From contig NC_091131.1 of assembly GCF_040183065.1 (NCBI RefSeq), positions 15,703,800 to 15,767,799 of the forward strand: a stretch of 64,000 nt of DNA, given 5' to 3'. The translations under genes and the position numbers were made by a program. The notes beneath the pieces are model-generated. The model was not told the origin of the DNA, ran no database searches, and saw nothing but the letters and a program-made list of their open reading frames with translations. Shown here in pieces: positions 43,733-54,702 of the stretch (its first letter is position 1; every line of letters starts with the position of its first letter). The stretch comes from Periplaneta americana. Lineage: Eukaryota; Arthropoda; Insecta; Blattodea; Blattidae.

Positions 43733-43867
43733 CGGGAACTTGATGTGCTGCACGGGGAAGTTGGACCTCGCGGCGAGGGTCAAAGCGCCAGGATCCTCGC
43801 CCGCCTTCTCGGAGAACGCCGCGAGTACGAGCCCTGCGAGGAGGAGCAGGGATGCACAGGGCTTCAT
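43733..43867 (-). CDS. First coding exon (signal peptide) of secreted peptide precursor, gene 2
   Basis: Seen: 45 codons on the minus strand from ATG 43867, ending CCG followed by GTAAGT, a consensus donor in phase 0. The protein begins MKPCASLLLLAGLVLAAFSE, a compact signal peptide likely cleaved near A-F-S-E, then an acidic segment KAGEDPGALTLA and SNFPVQHIKFP. I chose this ATG over one 27 codons upstream because it puts the hydrophobic core at the usual distance from the N-terminus. GC-rich. The acceptor of matching phase is at 33194, where the R-x-R-R exon starts. A paired GATA motif lies 64-102 bases upstream. Its signal peptide is not obviously homologous to that of gene 1, which is common for fast-evolving secreted precursors. 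Confidence 0.75.
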
Positions 43868-43930
43868 GGCAGTGTGGTCGCTGCGGCCGATCTGCAACCT
43901 GCAACGACCAGCGCCGGCGAGTATCTGGGC

Positions 43931-43969
43931 GGCAGATAAGTCAGGCATGCGGGGTCGCGCTTATCTGCC
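43931..43969 (-). promoter_or_regulatory. Inverted pair of GATA sites upstream of gene 2
   Basis: GGCAGATAAG (43931-43940) and its exact inverse CTTATCTGCC (43960-43969) flank a GC-rich 19-bp spacer. AGATAAG is the GATA-factor site. GATA factors are known to control immune peptide genes in insect fat body; the role here is inference from position. Confidence 0.45.
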
Positions 43970-44990
43970 TTGAGAAATGCAAGGCTTGCCAACTAGTTTT
44001 CGTAAAAATAAGGAATATTAGGAAACCGACAATTTTTTTTTTTTTGTAAAGAAAAGCTTCTGTACTGAATTCCAGCTCTTGAATCGATGAAATGGAAAGT
44101 ACAGCCTACAGCATATGTTTCATATCCTTAGCGATAAGCGACAGTTCACTGGCCGCTGCTGTGTTATGCACTAAAATAGTCATGTCAGCATCAGCTCGCC
44201 ATGAGTACGTCGCCCGCCGTGTAAACAGTCGTGCTCGCGGGCACCTGCACTCTTCCCCTATTTCGCCGCAAGAGGGGTGTCAGGAGTAAATAAGTGGGCG
44301 TACTGGAATTGGTTCCCAAATCTGTGAATCGGTTCCCAGTTCGTCCCAGAGCTATACCCGAATTGGTTCCAGGTTGATTTCATCTATGTACTGCAATTGG
44401 TTCCCGCGCTAGATTAAGGCAGAAAACATTTCTTTTCCCATTTTATACAAACTTAGGACTGTCAACTACTGCCTACGGTAGTAGGTAGGTTAAAAATGTT
44501 TTGTGCTTGGCGGACACACTGCGTCGAATATCTTAATAATTTTCTATGTTGAATCATTCATAATTTTATTTAAAGTTGCAATATCACAAGTGTCGTGGTT
44601 ATGTTCGACGTTGCATTCCACTCTAATATCTGAATCAGAAAGTTTCACGAAACACTTACATCCGCTTTTAACACAAGTATATCTTTCCACACCACCAGAT
44701 AATGCTTTCTGAAAACCGATCATTCACCACTAAGAGTTTCTTCCTCTTTTCAACGAGCATACTAGTGAAATCCATTACTAAGTGCAATACGGTTGTCCTG
44801 TACTTCCACTGCCACTACTCTGATAATCACTGAAACTTATGATCGGTATTTATATTTTAACGTATATAAAACCACGGGTCATGATCGAATATAAGTGGTG
44901 TTATAGGCAATAACAACTACCTCATCCCCGTTGGTGATATTTGGACACTGTCACTACTCTGCTACATGATCGATTAATATCCCTTCCCAC
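43970..44990. other. Upstream region of gene 2; no further gene seen
   Basis: A T-run lies at 44032-44045, and GC-rich DNA at about 44130-44285 may be promoter or an upstream noncoding exon. Around 44290-44410 a phrase GGAATTGGTTCCC recurs loosely (GAATCGGTTCCCAG, GAATTGGTTCC, CAATTGGTTCCC), a small degenerate repeat. Confidence 0.4.
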
Positions 44991-46755
44991 ACAGCCTTGG
45001 AACCTACTCGCGTTGTTGATATTTGAACATGGGGAACCTACTCGCGTTGTTGATATTTGAGCATGGGGAACCTACTCGCGTTGTTGATATTTGGACATGG
45101 GGAACCTACTCACGTTGCTGATATTTGAACATGGGGAACCTACTCGCGTTGCTGATATTTGAATATGGGGAACCTACTCACGTTGCTGATATTTGAACAT
45201 GGGGAACCTACTCGCGTTGTTGATATTTGAACATGGGGAACCTACTCGCGTTGTTGATATTTGAACATGGGGAACCTACTCACGTTGTCGATATTTGAAC
45301 ATGGCGAACCTACTCGCGTTGTTGATATTTGAACATGGGAACCTACTCGCGTTGTTGATATTTGAACATGGGGAACCTACTCGCGTTGTTGATATTTGAA
45401 CATGGGGAACCTACTCGCGTTGTTGATATTTGAACATGGGGAACCTACTCGCGTTGTTGATATTTGAACATGGGGAACCTACTCGCGTTGTTGATATTTG
45501 AACATGGGGAACCTACTCGCGTTGTTGATATTTGAACATGGGGAATCTACTTGCGTTGTTGATATTTGAACATGGCGAACCTACTCGTGTTGTTGATATT
45601 TGAACATGGGGAACCTACTCGCGTTGTTGATATTTGAACATGGGGAACCTACTCGCGTTGTTGATATTTGAACATGGGGAACCTACTCGCGTTGTTGATA
45701 TTTGGACATGGGGAACCTACTCGCGTTGTTGATATTTGAACATGGGGAACCTACTTGCGTTGTTGATATTTGAACATGGCGAACCTACTCGTGTTGTTGA
45801 TATTTGAACATGGGGAACCTACTCGCGTTGTTGATTTTTGAACATGGGGAACCTACTCGCGTTGTTGATATTTGAACATGGGGAACCTACTTGCGTTGTT
45901 GATATTTGAACATGGCGAACCTACTCGTGTTGTTGATATTTGAACATGGGGAACCTACTCGCGTTGTTGATATTTGAACATGGGGAACCTACTCGCGTTG
46001 TTGATATTTGAACATGGGGAACCTACTCCCGTTGTTGATATTTGGACATGGGGAACCTACTCGCGTTGTTGATATTTGAACATGGGGAACCTACTTGCGT
46101 TGTTGATATTTGAACATGGCGAACCTACTCGCGTTGTTGATATTTGAACATGGGGAACCTACTCGCGTTGTTGATATTTGAACATGGGGAACCTACTCGC
46201 GTTGTTGATTTTTGAACATGGGGAACCTACTCGCGTTGTTGATATTTGAACATGGCGAACCTACTCGCGTTGTTGATATTTGAACATGGGGAACCTACTC
46301 GCGTTGCTGATATTTGAACATGGGGAACCTACTCGCGTTGCTGATATTTGAACATGGGGAACCTACTCGCGTTGTTGATATTTGAACATGGGGAACCTAC
46401 TCGCGTTGTTGATATTTGAACATGGGGAACCTACTCGCGTTGTTGATATTTGAACATGGGGAACCTACTCGCGTTGTTGATTTTTGAACATGGGGAACCT
46501 ACTCGCGTTGTTGATATTTGAACATGGGGAACCTACTCGCGTTGTTGATATTTGAACATGGCGAACCTACTCGCGTTGTTGATATTTGAACATGGGGAAC
46601 CTACTCGCGTTGTTGATATTTGAACATGGGGAACCTACTCGCGTTGTTGATATTTGAACATGGGGAACCTACTCGCGTTGTTGATATTTGAACATGGGGC
46701 ATCTACTCGCGTTGTTGATATTTGAACATGGGGAACCTACTCACGTTGTTGATAT
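44991..46755. repeat. 34-bp minisatellite
   Basis: About 51 copies of GGGGAACCTACTCGCGTTGT plus TGATATTTGAACAT, very homogeneous with few point variants. It starts about 1.1 kb upstream of the gene 2 start codon. The edge unit grades into GTTTGGGAACCAACTG. Confidence 0.95.
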
Positions 46756-47303
46756 TTTGTTTGGGAACCAACTGAAGAACAGCGAAATAAGTACACCGGT
46801 AATACAAAACATAATGATTGCTTACTTATGGTACCTACTGAATACAATACGATGACGTGTAGCCTATAATTTATTTTGTTGGGTTGGCGGCAAGGATTAA
46901 TTAATTATATTTTTATATGTATACGTTTATTTGTTGAAAGATAATCAATTTTTGTTATTTATAAGATTAAATTGCGTTAGTGATATCAATGTAATTATGA
47001 AGACTATATTATCTGTAAGAAATTTAATATACCGAATAAATCCAAAGACAACCAGATATTTTTTGTACTCTGACGCCCACGACAAAGATATGCCACTTGA
47101 AATTCAACCGTCGTTCACCGGAAGAGATAAAATACATTTGTACTCGGTTTTAGATTATGGAAGCCTGGCGGCGAGAGGCATTAAACATCTGAAGGATGAT
47201 CATGGTACCAATTAGAGGTCACTGAGTCTCGTTCATCTGGGGTACATGGATAGTCTGTGTAATCTGAGGATATTTCCGAACTTTGAACGGTCTTTGCGGT
47301 GTC
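46756..47303. other. Unclassified DNA
   Basis: A 94-codon plus-strand frame at 46931 (MPLEIQPSFTGRDKIHLYSV inside) has no recognised domain and weak composition support. I do not call it a gene. Confidence 0.35.
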
Positions 47304-47307
47304 TTAA

Positions 47308-48018
47308 GGGGTCAGGTATAGTTTACAACAGTAAAATTTTGTAAATATTCGATATTATTTCCTCCATTACTATATCTTGTACAATAATGAAAATTAGTGT
47401 GTGTAAAACACTGTCCTTCTGCTATATGAAAAAAAAAAAATTTTTACGATTTAAAAATTATTTACATTTTTTTTTTTCAAAATTCATTTCACTGTGCAGT
47501 GATGAGTTTTCTACATAACTCAAAAACTATCCAACATTCTGTGATGAAATTTTTTGTGTGTATTTATGCATGTCATATCTACAATATGATGCAAGATCAC
47601 TTCTCTATCTTTGATAGATTGCCTGATAAAAAGTAAATTCATTTTAAAAATGGTCAAATCAGTATCTTCTTCTAACACAAATTGAAAAAAATATTATTTA
47701 TTAAGGAATGTAGTTGAAAGAGCATGATATTGTAAACATGAGTTTCAGCAATAAAATAAAAGCGAGAGAACATGAAAAAGTTAACAAGTTTATGAGTTTT
47801 GAGGGAAACGCTTCATCACAGCACAGTGAACTGCCACCACTCTGAATTTTGAAAAAAAAAAATATATATATATCGTAAACATATATATATTTTTTCATAT
47901 AGCGAAAGGATAGTGTTTTATACGTACCAATTTTCACTACTGTACAAGAAACAGTAATGGAGAAAAAAAATGTTGAATATTTCCAAGAATTTTACTGCTG
48001 TAAGCTGTACCTAACCCC
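47308..48018. mobile_element. TTAA-flanked MITE, copy 2
   Basis: 711 bp with ends GGGGTCAGGTATAG and CTGTACCTAACCCC and TTAA at 47304-47307 and 48019-48022. It lacks the SINE present in copy 1 and so shows the empty site. Both copies contain a similar minus-strand frame with GGSSLC-DEA, which is not evidently a real protein. Confidence 0.85.
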
Positions 48019-48082
48019 TTAAGGGTTGAAAAGACGTCCGCATGGTTTCTCATTCATCTTACCTCTATTCTGGGAGTGTATG

Positions 48083-48584
48083 AGCGTATTCCGAATCTCA
48101 CCGGTGAGCAATCCGATGGCATCACGGTGTTCCGAATTCCACCGATGACGTCATTGATGCTCCACCGGTGTCGCACCGGTGCCATCAGCTTGCAGAGGTG
48201 GTGGCAGTCTCCATCAGCCGCCATCAGTGAATCTGATTGGTTCTTGTATAGGGCGGGAATTGGCAGACGAATGACATCGTGCACTGTTGTGTCATGGCGG
48301 TGTGTTCTGCTGTATTGTTTGTAATGAGCACAACGTAAAAACAATATGTTAATGGCTTATGAGCGAACATGTCAACGGACCAGTTATTACTACCGGTTCA
48401 AGAAATAAATTGTTTATGCTCTCTTTTCTTTGAACGAGATGACAGTACGGAAATTTCGCAAAATTTTGCTAGCGTAGCACAGACAACAACCTATACAGTC
48501 GCCATGACAGCCATTAATCCTTCCTAATTCGCTGCAGCGTGACGTCATTGTTGTCCACCGGTCCGGTGAGATTCGGAATACTCT
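48083..48584. mobile_element. TIR element with 5-bp duplication
   Basis: Left AGCGTATTCCGAATCTCACC is the inverse of the right end (AGAGTATTCCGAATCTCACC) and CACCGGT blocks follow. GTATG stands at 48078-48082 and 48585-48589. Interior frames (GC-rich, 48120-48320) show no known domain. Confidence 0.65.
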
Positions 48585-48589
48585 GTATG

Positions 48590-49255
48590 TGTAAAGCATG
48601 TTTCTGAATGTTTTGCATGCAGAAGATTTTTCGTCTGCCTCCACCGTATGCATGAAATTTAATAAAAAATTTCGATTAGATAACATTTCCAGATATATAC
48701 ACAGACAAGGTGAGTTTTCTAACCTCTTGCAGAGAAAAGTTCATGGCATGTTATTACATACAGATATTCGTGATGGAAATAGATTTCTAAATATTGAATA
48801 AACACATTCCACTGAATTTGTTGATCCAGTTGCTTCAACTTTCTAATCATTCAATTATTCTTTTCCGTAGTGACTGGCAAGTGATAAAACTGGAGATAAT
48901 GTGTTAAGTCGTGTCTTGGAGTCGTTCAGATTACCAAACTGCGGCACTAACGGCTTTATGACGACAACGGCTTGGGATGTTACTCATGCCAGACATTCCC
49001 CGCAGAGCGTTTACTGCCAAGACATTTTGCGTACTTAGAAACGAAATGTGCAAAATGTTCTTAGACAAATTTGAAGGTTATATGATATTCGGAGCAGCAT
49101 GCCATAGTCGAAACGAGGAAAGTTACAAAATCTACATATTTAAGGGTTTCAGCCATATAGGAGGCTAAACCACATTTCCTGAGTTCGATCCGCGGCTCTG
49201 GAGTAGGCCTAATTATTGCACGAGTGACTCGGCAAGACATTTTACATTACATACA
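48590..49255. other. Unclassified DNA with a B-box-like phrase
   Basis: No gene recognised. GAGTTCGATCCGC near 49182 may be the relic of a SINE head. Confidence 0.35.
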
Positions 49256-49258
49256 ACA

Positions 49259-49260
49259 CC

Positions 49261-49323
<63 letters not shown>

Positions 49324-49347
49324 TATTATTATTATTATTATTATTAT
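49259..49347. repeat. (AAT)n/(ATT)n microsatellite pair
   Basis: AAT units switch to ATT units at about 49322, making a hairpin-forming trinucleotide tract. Confidence 0.9.
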
Positions 49348-49575
49348 ACAGCTACTGCCGTCTTCCTGTGCCAATCCTCCAAAGCCTTCTGTCTTGTGCG
49401 TCTTCAGTCCTCAACCCCCTGCTGTGCATGACCTCCATTACTTCGTTGTCCCAAGTTCTTTTTGGTCTACCTCTTTCTCTTCTTCCTGGAAGTTTCCACT
49501 GGTAAATTTGTTTAGGATCTATCTTCGCCCATTATCATCAGATGACCAAACCAAAAATTTTATTGTCGTGATATA
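49348..49575 (-). mobile_element. LINE C-terminal remnant of a third family
   Basis: The complement shows, with frame changes, FGHLMIMGEDRS and the KKRKRYTKKNLGQ-like basic stretch followed by the HAQQGVEDRRR region. This follows the usual LINE carboxyl order (GH-M-M, GRP-W, RGL-DR-W). Heavily decayed. Confidence 0.5.
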
Positions 49576-49729
49576 AATCCAGGCTTATTGGCTTATCCTA
49601 TCATAAACAACAAACTAATGAAATAATTTCACCACCTTTTCCAGACAACCTAATTCCTCACCTTTTCGAGTGAACTGTAGTACCAACTATGCTAACTTGA
49701 ATAGCTTAGGAATAGTTTATATTATATCA

Positions 49730-50326
49730 GTCTTACTAATAAACCGTGTATAGTTTTTGTACGAGACTTATGCAGAGTTGAGACAGAAAACGTTACTAAT
49801 AAACCGTGAATAAGCTATGGACGTATAAACAGGCTGTAACTATACAATGGGAATTGCTTTCAGTAGTTATATACACGAAACCCCTTGTTTAAGCGTTGTA
49901 TATAGGGAAAAAATGGCCGCCCCTTTGACAGCTGTTCGTATCGACTGTCATTTTATGATGATGTTTACCTTGTAACCACAGAAGAACAAACCAAAGATCA
50001 TAGAATTATTAGAATAATATTGCTGTAGCTTGTACTCTTTGACCAAAATGTAGTGTGGTAATCGATTAGAGCCAGTTGTACTATCGATATTTAACACGCC
50101 ACACTAAAGCGCTCTACCGGATCCAGTAGAGAACCTCAGATATTCTATTACCTTTCGTAACGAAGTAATGACGAGATATGACGTAGCTGTGTAACAGTTA
50201 TACTGTTATACACGACGTATGTAGTGATTATTAGTAAGGAATTTACACACGACTTATAAACGAGCTACTCATTGTATAAGTATAAGACAGTTAAACGTCT
50301 GTATATAGAGTTTTTATTAGTAAGAC
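49730..50326. mobile_element. TIR element with repeated subterminal motif
   Basis: GTCTTACTAATAAACCGTGT at the left is the inverse of ATTAGTAAGAC at the right. The TTACTAATAAACCGTG phrase recurs at about 49794 and, inverted, at about 50230. About 600 bp, no coding capacity. Confidence 0.65.
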
Positions 50327-50441
50327 CGTATATCTTTAAGACGGATTTAATAGTTGTTATTTTATATGGTGATTTTTAAACTTCCTTTTGTAGTATATAT
50401 GTCATATACTAACATATATTACATTTTTGCGTTAAATCTGA

Positions 50442-50846
50442 ATGAGGGAAAGTAATTTATGTAGTGATGATATCAATGTCCGTTTTGAGAAGGATGATCA
50501 ACAAGCCAATAATGTTAACGATGAAAAGAAGTCTATTTACAACCCATGTATTCCTCACTTCAGTGAGAGATACAAAATGAATATTAATACATGGGAAGTG
50601 AAGGGGCTTCTTTTTGGCGCTAGGGGAACTTCATTTAAGTCAACCAAAACCATTCTCCTTTCTCTTAAATTTTCTAATGAGAACATTAACAAAATTTGTC
50701 TAATGGTATTGAGAGATTCATTATCCATTTTACACAATCACTTGTATAATACTATGCATTTTTTTTACTTCATTTCATTACCCTTCAATGTATTTTCATC
50801 TCATGTTTCTCCGAAATCAAATTGTACTTTATTTTTGAATTTATAA
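50442..50846 (+). pseudogene. Possible LINE C-terminal relic
   Basis: A 134-residue frame. The part TWEVKGLLFGARGTSFKSTK then ICLMVLRDSLSILHNHLYNT resembles the carboxyl segment seen after some insect LINE reverse transcriptases (GL-GARG...F...F, then LR-S--IL-NHLY). No RT core is nearby, so this is an isolated fragment or an unrelated gene. Confidence 0.4.
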
Positions 50847-51307
50847 TTGTACCTTATTCTCTCCGCAATCATATTGTATTTTTAATTTAACCTCTGCTTT
50901 GTATTCTGGATCCTAGTGGTCAGCCGTAGATGTCGGCCAGATGTCCCAAATTGTGGAATTTGTGTATTGCTAGACTCTTTGTAATAGAACATAATGTAAT
51001 TTTATTGTTCAACATGTGTCTTATTTTTTTAGAGGTATCAGTAGTGTGTTTTCTTGCATCCTGCAATATAAAGTTATATTTAAACTCAAAAGGTAAAATT
51101 CAAATACTTTCATAAGTTTTAAGGGAGCAGTTTAACACCTGTGGCGAAATAAATTCGTAAGGTTTTAAATGTTGAATGCTACAAGACTAGGTAACAAAGA
51201 GTTGCTGATTATTTCTCATTCTTTGACAGCGTTACGTGTCATCGACAATCACGGGAGAAGTTCCAGTCAGCAGCCGGTTAGCTTCTCGCTTGGTGAGTGA
51301 ATTTTCT
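50847..51307. other. Unclassified DNA
   Basis: No supported gene; AT-rich. Confidence 0.4.
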
Positions 51308-51388
51308 ATACCTTATTTTATTTCAAGGAGTGCAGTTCGGTGTTCAAAGGAGCCACCGAACTGCACTCCTTGTAATAAAATAAGGTAT
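51308..51388. repeat. 35-bp-arm hairpin
   Basis: ATACCTTATTTTATTTCAAG with GAGTGCAGTTCGGTG pairs almost perfectly with CACCGAACTGCACTCCTTGT and AATAAAATAAGGTAT around an 11-base loop. It may be a small fold-back insertion. Confidence 0.85.
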
Positions 51389-51631
51389 ACTATTCTTTCT
51401 TGGTACCATAGTAATGTAGATATAAGAACTTAAATGACATGAACTCTTCTTCTCGTATTAGAGTCGAAAGACAAAGACTTCTGAGAATCTGAATACCCTA
51501 GGCTCTGTATAATGTTCTTATTAAATATTCACCGTCGCTTCCTAGGAAAGCTACATTCTATTTTTGCTCCAACGAGAATACTCGTATTTTAAAGAAACGC
51601 TTCTTAAAAAGCAATACGGCTAGAAAGAAGT

Positions 51632-51892
51632 AATTGAAGCATCGGCTGGAACAACGTTGTAAGTTACAAAATTTTCATTCGGCGTGTTTCCGTGTAATAA
51701 TGTTGTATGTCATGTTACCTTGCTATACTCTATGGCTTGCAACTGTTCATCAATGCAGTACGTGAAATTTGTCCACTCAAAAGTTTGCTACTCTATAAGA
51801 ACAACGTTGTACGCGTACACATTTTTGCAGCTCCTGCAAATTTTACCAAATGTAACTTGCAGTATAACGTTGTTCCAGCCGACGCTTCAATT
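51632..51892. mobile_element. Small MITE
   Basis: AATTGAAGCATCGGCTGGAA then CAACGTT at the left is the inverse of AACGTTGTTCCAGCCGACGC then TTCAATT at the right, with AAGTTAC-type blocks inward. An internal ACAACGTTGTACGCG repeats the motif. 261 bp. Confidence 0.7.
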
Positions 51893-52187
51893 GTTGCAAA
51901 AATGCACAAATGAAAAATTATATTTTGTGCAATTTGCGAAATGCTTATGCAATATTATAAACATTTGTGCAGAAAGATACAATTAATTAATTATGCAGAA
52001 ACAAAAAGTTACAGTATGTAACATTGAAATGCTTGGTGAAGTTTTATTAACGTACTGCCAGCATTTTTCAGTATTTGATCCATCAACAAGTATAATAAAT
52101 TTATCATTAAATTGAATTAGCACTATAGGAAATTAAACACAAACACTGAAAATACCTTAGTTTTGTAGTGTGGAGCATTAGAAACTC
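51893..52187. other. Unclassified DNA
   Basis: AT-rich and featureless by eye. Confidence 0.4.
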
Positions 52188-52375
52188 GATGTGATCACTG
52201 GGAGAGCTGTGGTCCCACCCAACCCGCCCTAAATAGGTTCCTTACTTATAAGGAAAATAATCGTACTTGAAGGAAGAAGGCGGCCATATTTCGTCGTTGT
52301 GACTTTATTTGAGGTGGAGTGGGAGAATGATTGCAGTGTCGCCAACTGTGGTAACCATTCATATTATCTTACACA

Positions 52376-52440
52376 CCTAACCTAACCTAACCTAACCTAA
52401 CCTAACCTTACCTAACCTAACCTAACCTAACCTAACCTAA
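52376..52440. repeat. (CCTAA)n interstitial telomere-like repeat
   Basis: Twelve or so pentamers, one altered. TTAGG is the ancestral insect telomere unit. It is internal to a fold-back element, with a degraded mirror tract at 53580-53700, so it marks neither a chromosome end nor a simple fusion point. Confidence 0.9.
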
Positions 52441-53232
52441 TGTGCTACACACCTATTGTAACATTCCTAACGTTTAGCACACCTGCTGTAACATTCCTCA
52501 CAGTTTCATTTCGTTTGCCGATATTGGCACCCCTGCTTCACCTGTACCTTATTGTCTGCTGGAATTCTGAGTCCATCTAGTGGAAGTGTAGTGAAACTGC
52601 GACTCTGTTAATTACGCTTCCGAAGTTGTTTCTGTGTTATCTGCAAGAATTATTTTGTCATTGTAGTGATAATTGCATTTATATTGTACAATAAAAATTG
52701 AAATGTGACGTGGCTGAGATAAACATGTTCTAAATTGACTTCCAGCGCCACAATCCCAGTGATAAACGTGTGAATATTCGTTAGGAGTCCGTTGGAAGTG
52801 GCAGTAGAGTAATAAAACTTGACCAAATGCTTTTCTAGTAGCTATGCCCTTCAAGATTTATTGTTAGCAGAGTATTAACTCTTTTTATTGAAAGATGGTT
52901 TCTAATTTAAATTTTTACAAGATTCACGCAACTAAATCCTCGCTCATAATTTACGGTATGCGATGGAATTATATAAATCAATTAGAAGAAAATTGTTCAC
53001 TTAACTTACATGAATTGAAGCAACTCTTTGAAATAAATTCCCGAACATCTATTGCTCAATACATTTTTGAACACGCCCATGTCATTAGCATTTCATTTAA
53101 ATTCAGATTAGTTCAAACACATCTCTGATTTCATTTTCTCCATTACCATCTTCGTTTCTGAAGTCCAATGTGGTTGTCGCATTTTTGCACATTTACATTC
53201 AATGTTTGTTGCATCTTTAGGAGTCGAGTAGC

Positions 53233-53318
53233 AAAATGGGTCAATGTAGAGTATCCACCGGCCACTGAACGAATATTGCACACTTTTGTCACTGCCAATA
53301 TGGCGCTATAAACCAATT
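53233..53318 (+). repeat. 85-bp repeat, second copy
   Basis: Matches 10328-10412 with about seven differences, including ATATGGCGC for ATGCTGCGC. Confidence 0.75.
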
Positions 53319-53858
53319 TTCAATACTTTTATCACAACCACAACACATTTAAAATCTTACTGTAACATATAATTATAGAGAATTATTACTACATTAATTC
53401 ATTTAGTATAACACGAAACATGTAAAATGTAATTATTGTGAAAGTCTCCATTGCTTCTTCAAATTAGTAGTATTAGTACGATTCACTTCCACTAGATGGA
53501 AACCGACACGATTGGCAGAGCCGGCAATACATGAAAACGAAATGATAATAAGTGTGAGGGATGTTACTACAGGTGTGTAGTATTATGTGACAGGTTAGGT
53601 TAGGTTTGATTAGGTGCGTATTATGTGACAGATTAGGTTAGGTGTGATTAGGTGTGTAGTATTGTGAGAAAGGTTAGGTAAGGTTTGATTAGGTGTGTAT
53701 GTTATTACTATGTTGGCAACACTGAAACCCAGAGAAACCCACTGTTACATTAAAGAAATATGGCGGTATTCTTCGTTCACGCACGGCGATTTTCGTATAA
53801 GTAAGGTACGTATTTACGGCGGGTTGGGCGGGCTTACAGCTCTCCCAGTGATCACATC

Positions 53859-54584
53859 AATTATCTACTACTCATTACTTTAAATCCAAGACATTTTGAA
53901 GGTATTTTATCAAGTTCCTGTAGTGGCCGGGACATAAGTAACATTTACCAAAAAAAAAAAACTTAATTTTAAAAATCTAAATTAGTACACAACACTCCAT
54001 ACTTGATAGTTAGCATTAGTGGCTTGTGGACCATCCCAAACCGCGATCTCTATCCAAAATAACAATTGTGTAATGGATTCTTTCTTCTTGTTTTATTTAT
54101 AGACGTCTTATTCAGTAATGGATCCGAATTTTAACGTCTGTGTTAAGTCAAATTTCAGAAAATCAATATCTTTACATAATCACAACTACAATAGTAAGTT
54201 AAGGCAATTACAATAACTTTATAAACAGTAAATTATTGTTGCAAACACACGAGATGAATAATGAGAGGGATGATATATGAACGCGTCTGTACTTACTTAT
54301 ACAGAGGATGAAAACAGGGCTTAGATGCATTATAGGTAACCCCAGCCTATTTAATATCGATTCATATTCTTATCTGGAAATAGTATATTATCGATTGTTA
54401 TTCTAATATAGCGAACTTATTAAAATTAATTCTTTTTTTTTATTTCAATAATACGTAATGCCACGGTCTTCACAAAACTTATTTATTATTTATTACAGTT
54501 TTTTACGCAAATATTTTTCCTTGGACGTTCGAAATTAAATTTTAATTTCTTTCTTATTATTTCAATGATGAGTATTGCCTTAGC
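53859..54584. other. AT-rich DNA, no gene seen
   Basis: A-run at about 53951 and no domain-bearing frame. Confidence 0.4.
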
Positions 54585-54630
54585 CTACTCTAACTTACGA
54601 TGAAAGAGTAATGGAACGGAGAAAAATTCT

Positions 54631-54702
54631 CTCCGGCGCCGGGATTTGAACCCGGGTTTTCAGCTCTACGTGCTGATGCTTTATCCACTAAGCCACACCG
54701 GA
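54631..54702 (-). ncRNA. tRNA-like module, inverted unit
   Basis: Same 72-nt module as in the direct units, on the minus strand. Its unit carries GCGCTCATTCC, shared only with the dispersed copy at 20.37 kb, so it is the more ancestral form. Confidence 0.6.

Larger units (their letters stand above)
52188..53858. mobile_element. 1.67 kb fold-back element carrying telomere-like repeats in both arms
   Basis: Ends GATGTGATCACTGGGAGAGC are inverted, and homology continues through CCCAACCCGCC, CCTTACTTATA and CGCCATATTTC. It then runs through (CCTAA)n at the left and (TTAGG)-type repeats at the right (53580-53700), then CATCTAGTGGAAGTG. Arms are about 400 bp each. The centre (52600-53460) includes the 85-bp repeat shared with 10.3 kb. 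No transposase; target duplication not evident. Confidence 0.75.

Noticed and set aside
44092-44289. 65-codon plus-strand frame upstream of gene 2
   Set aside because: No signal peptide or domain; more likely GC-rich promoter DNA.
46931-47215. 94-codon frame as a host gene
   Set aside because: No domain, no splice or composition support.
52376-52440. A true telomere or chromosome fusion point
   Set aside because: The tract is short and mirrored inside a transposon-like fold-back.
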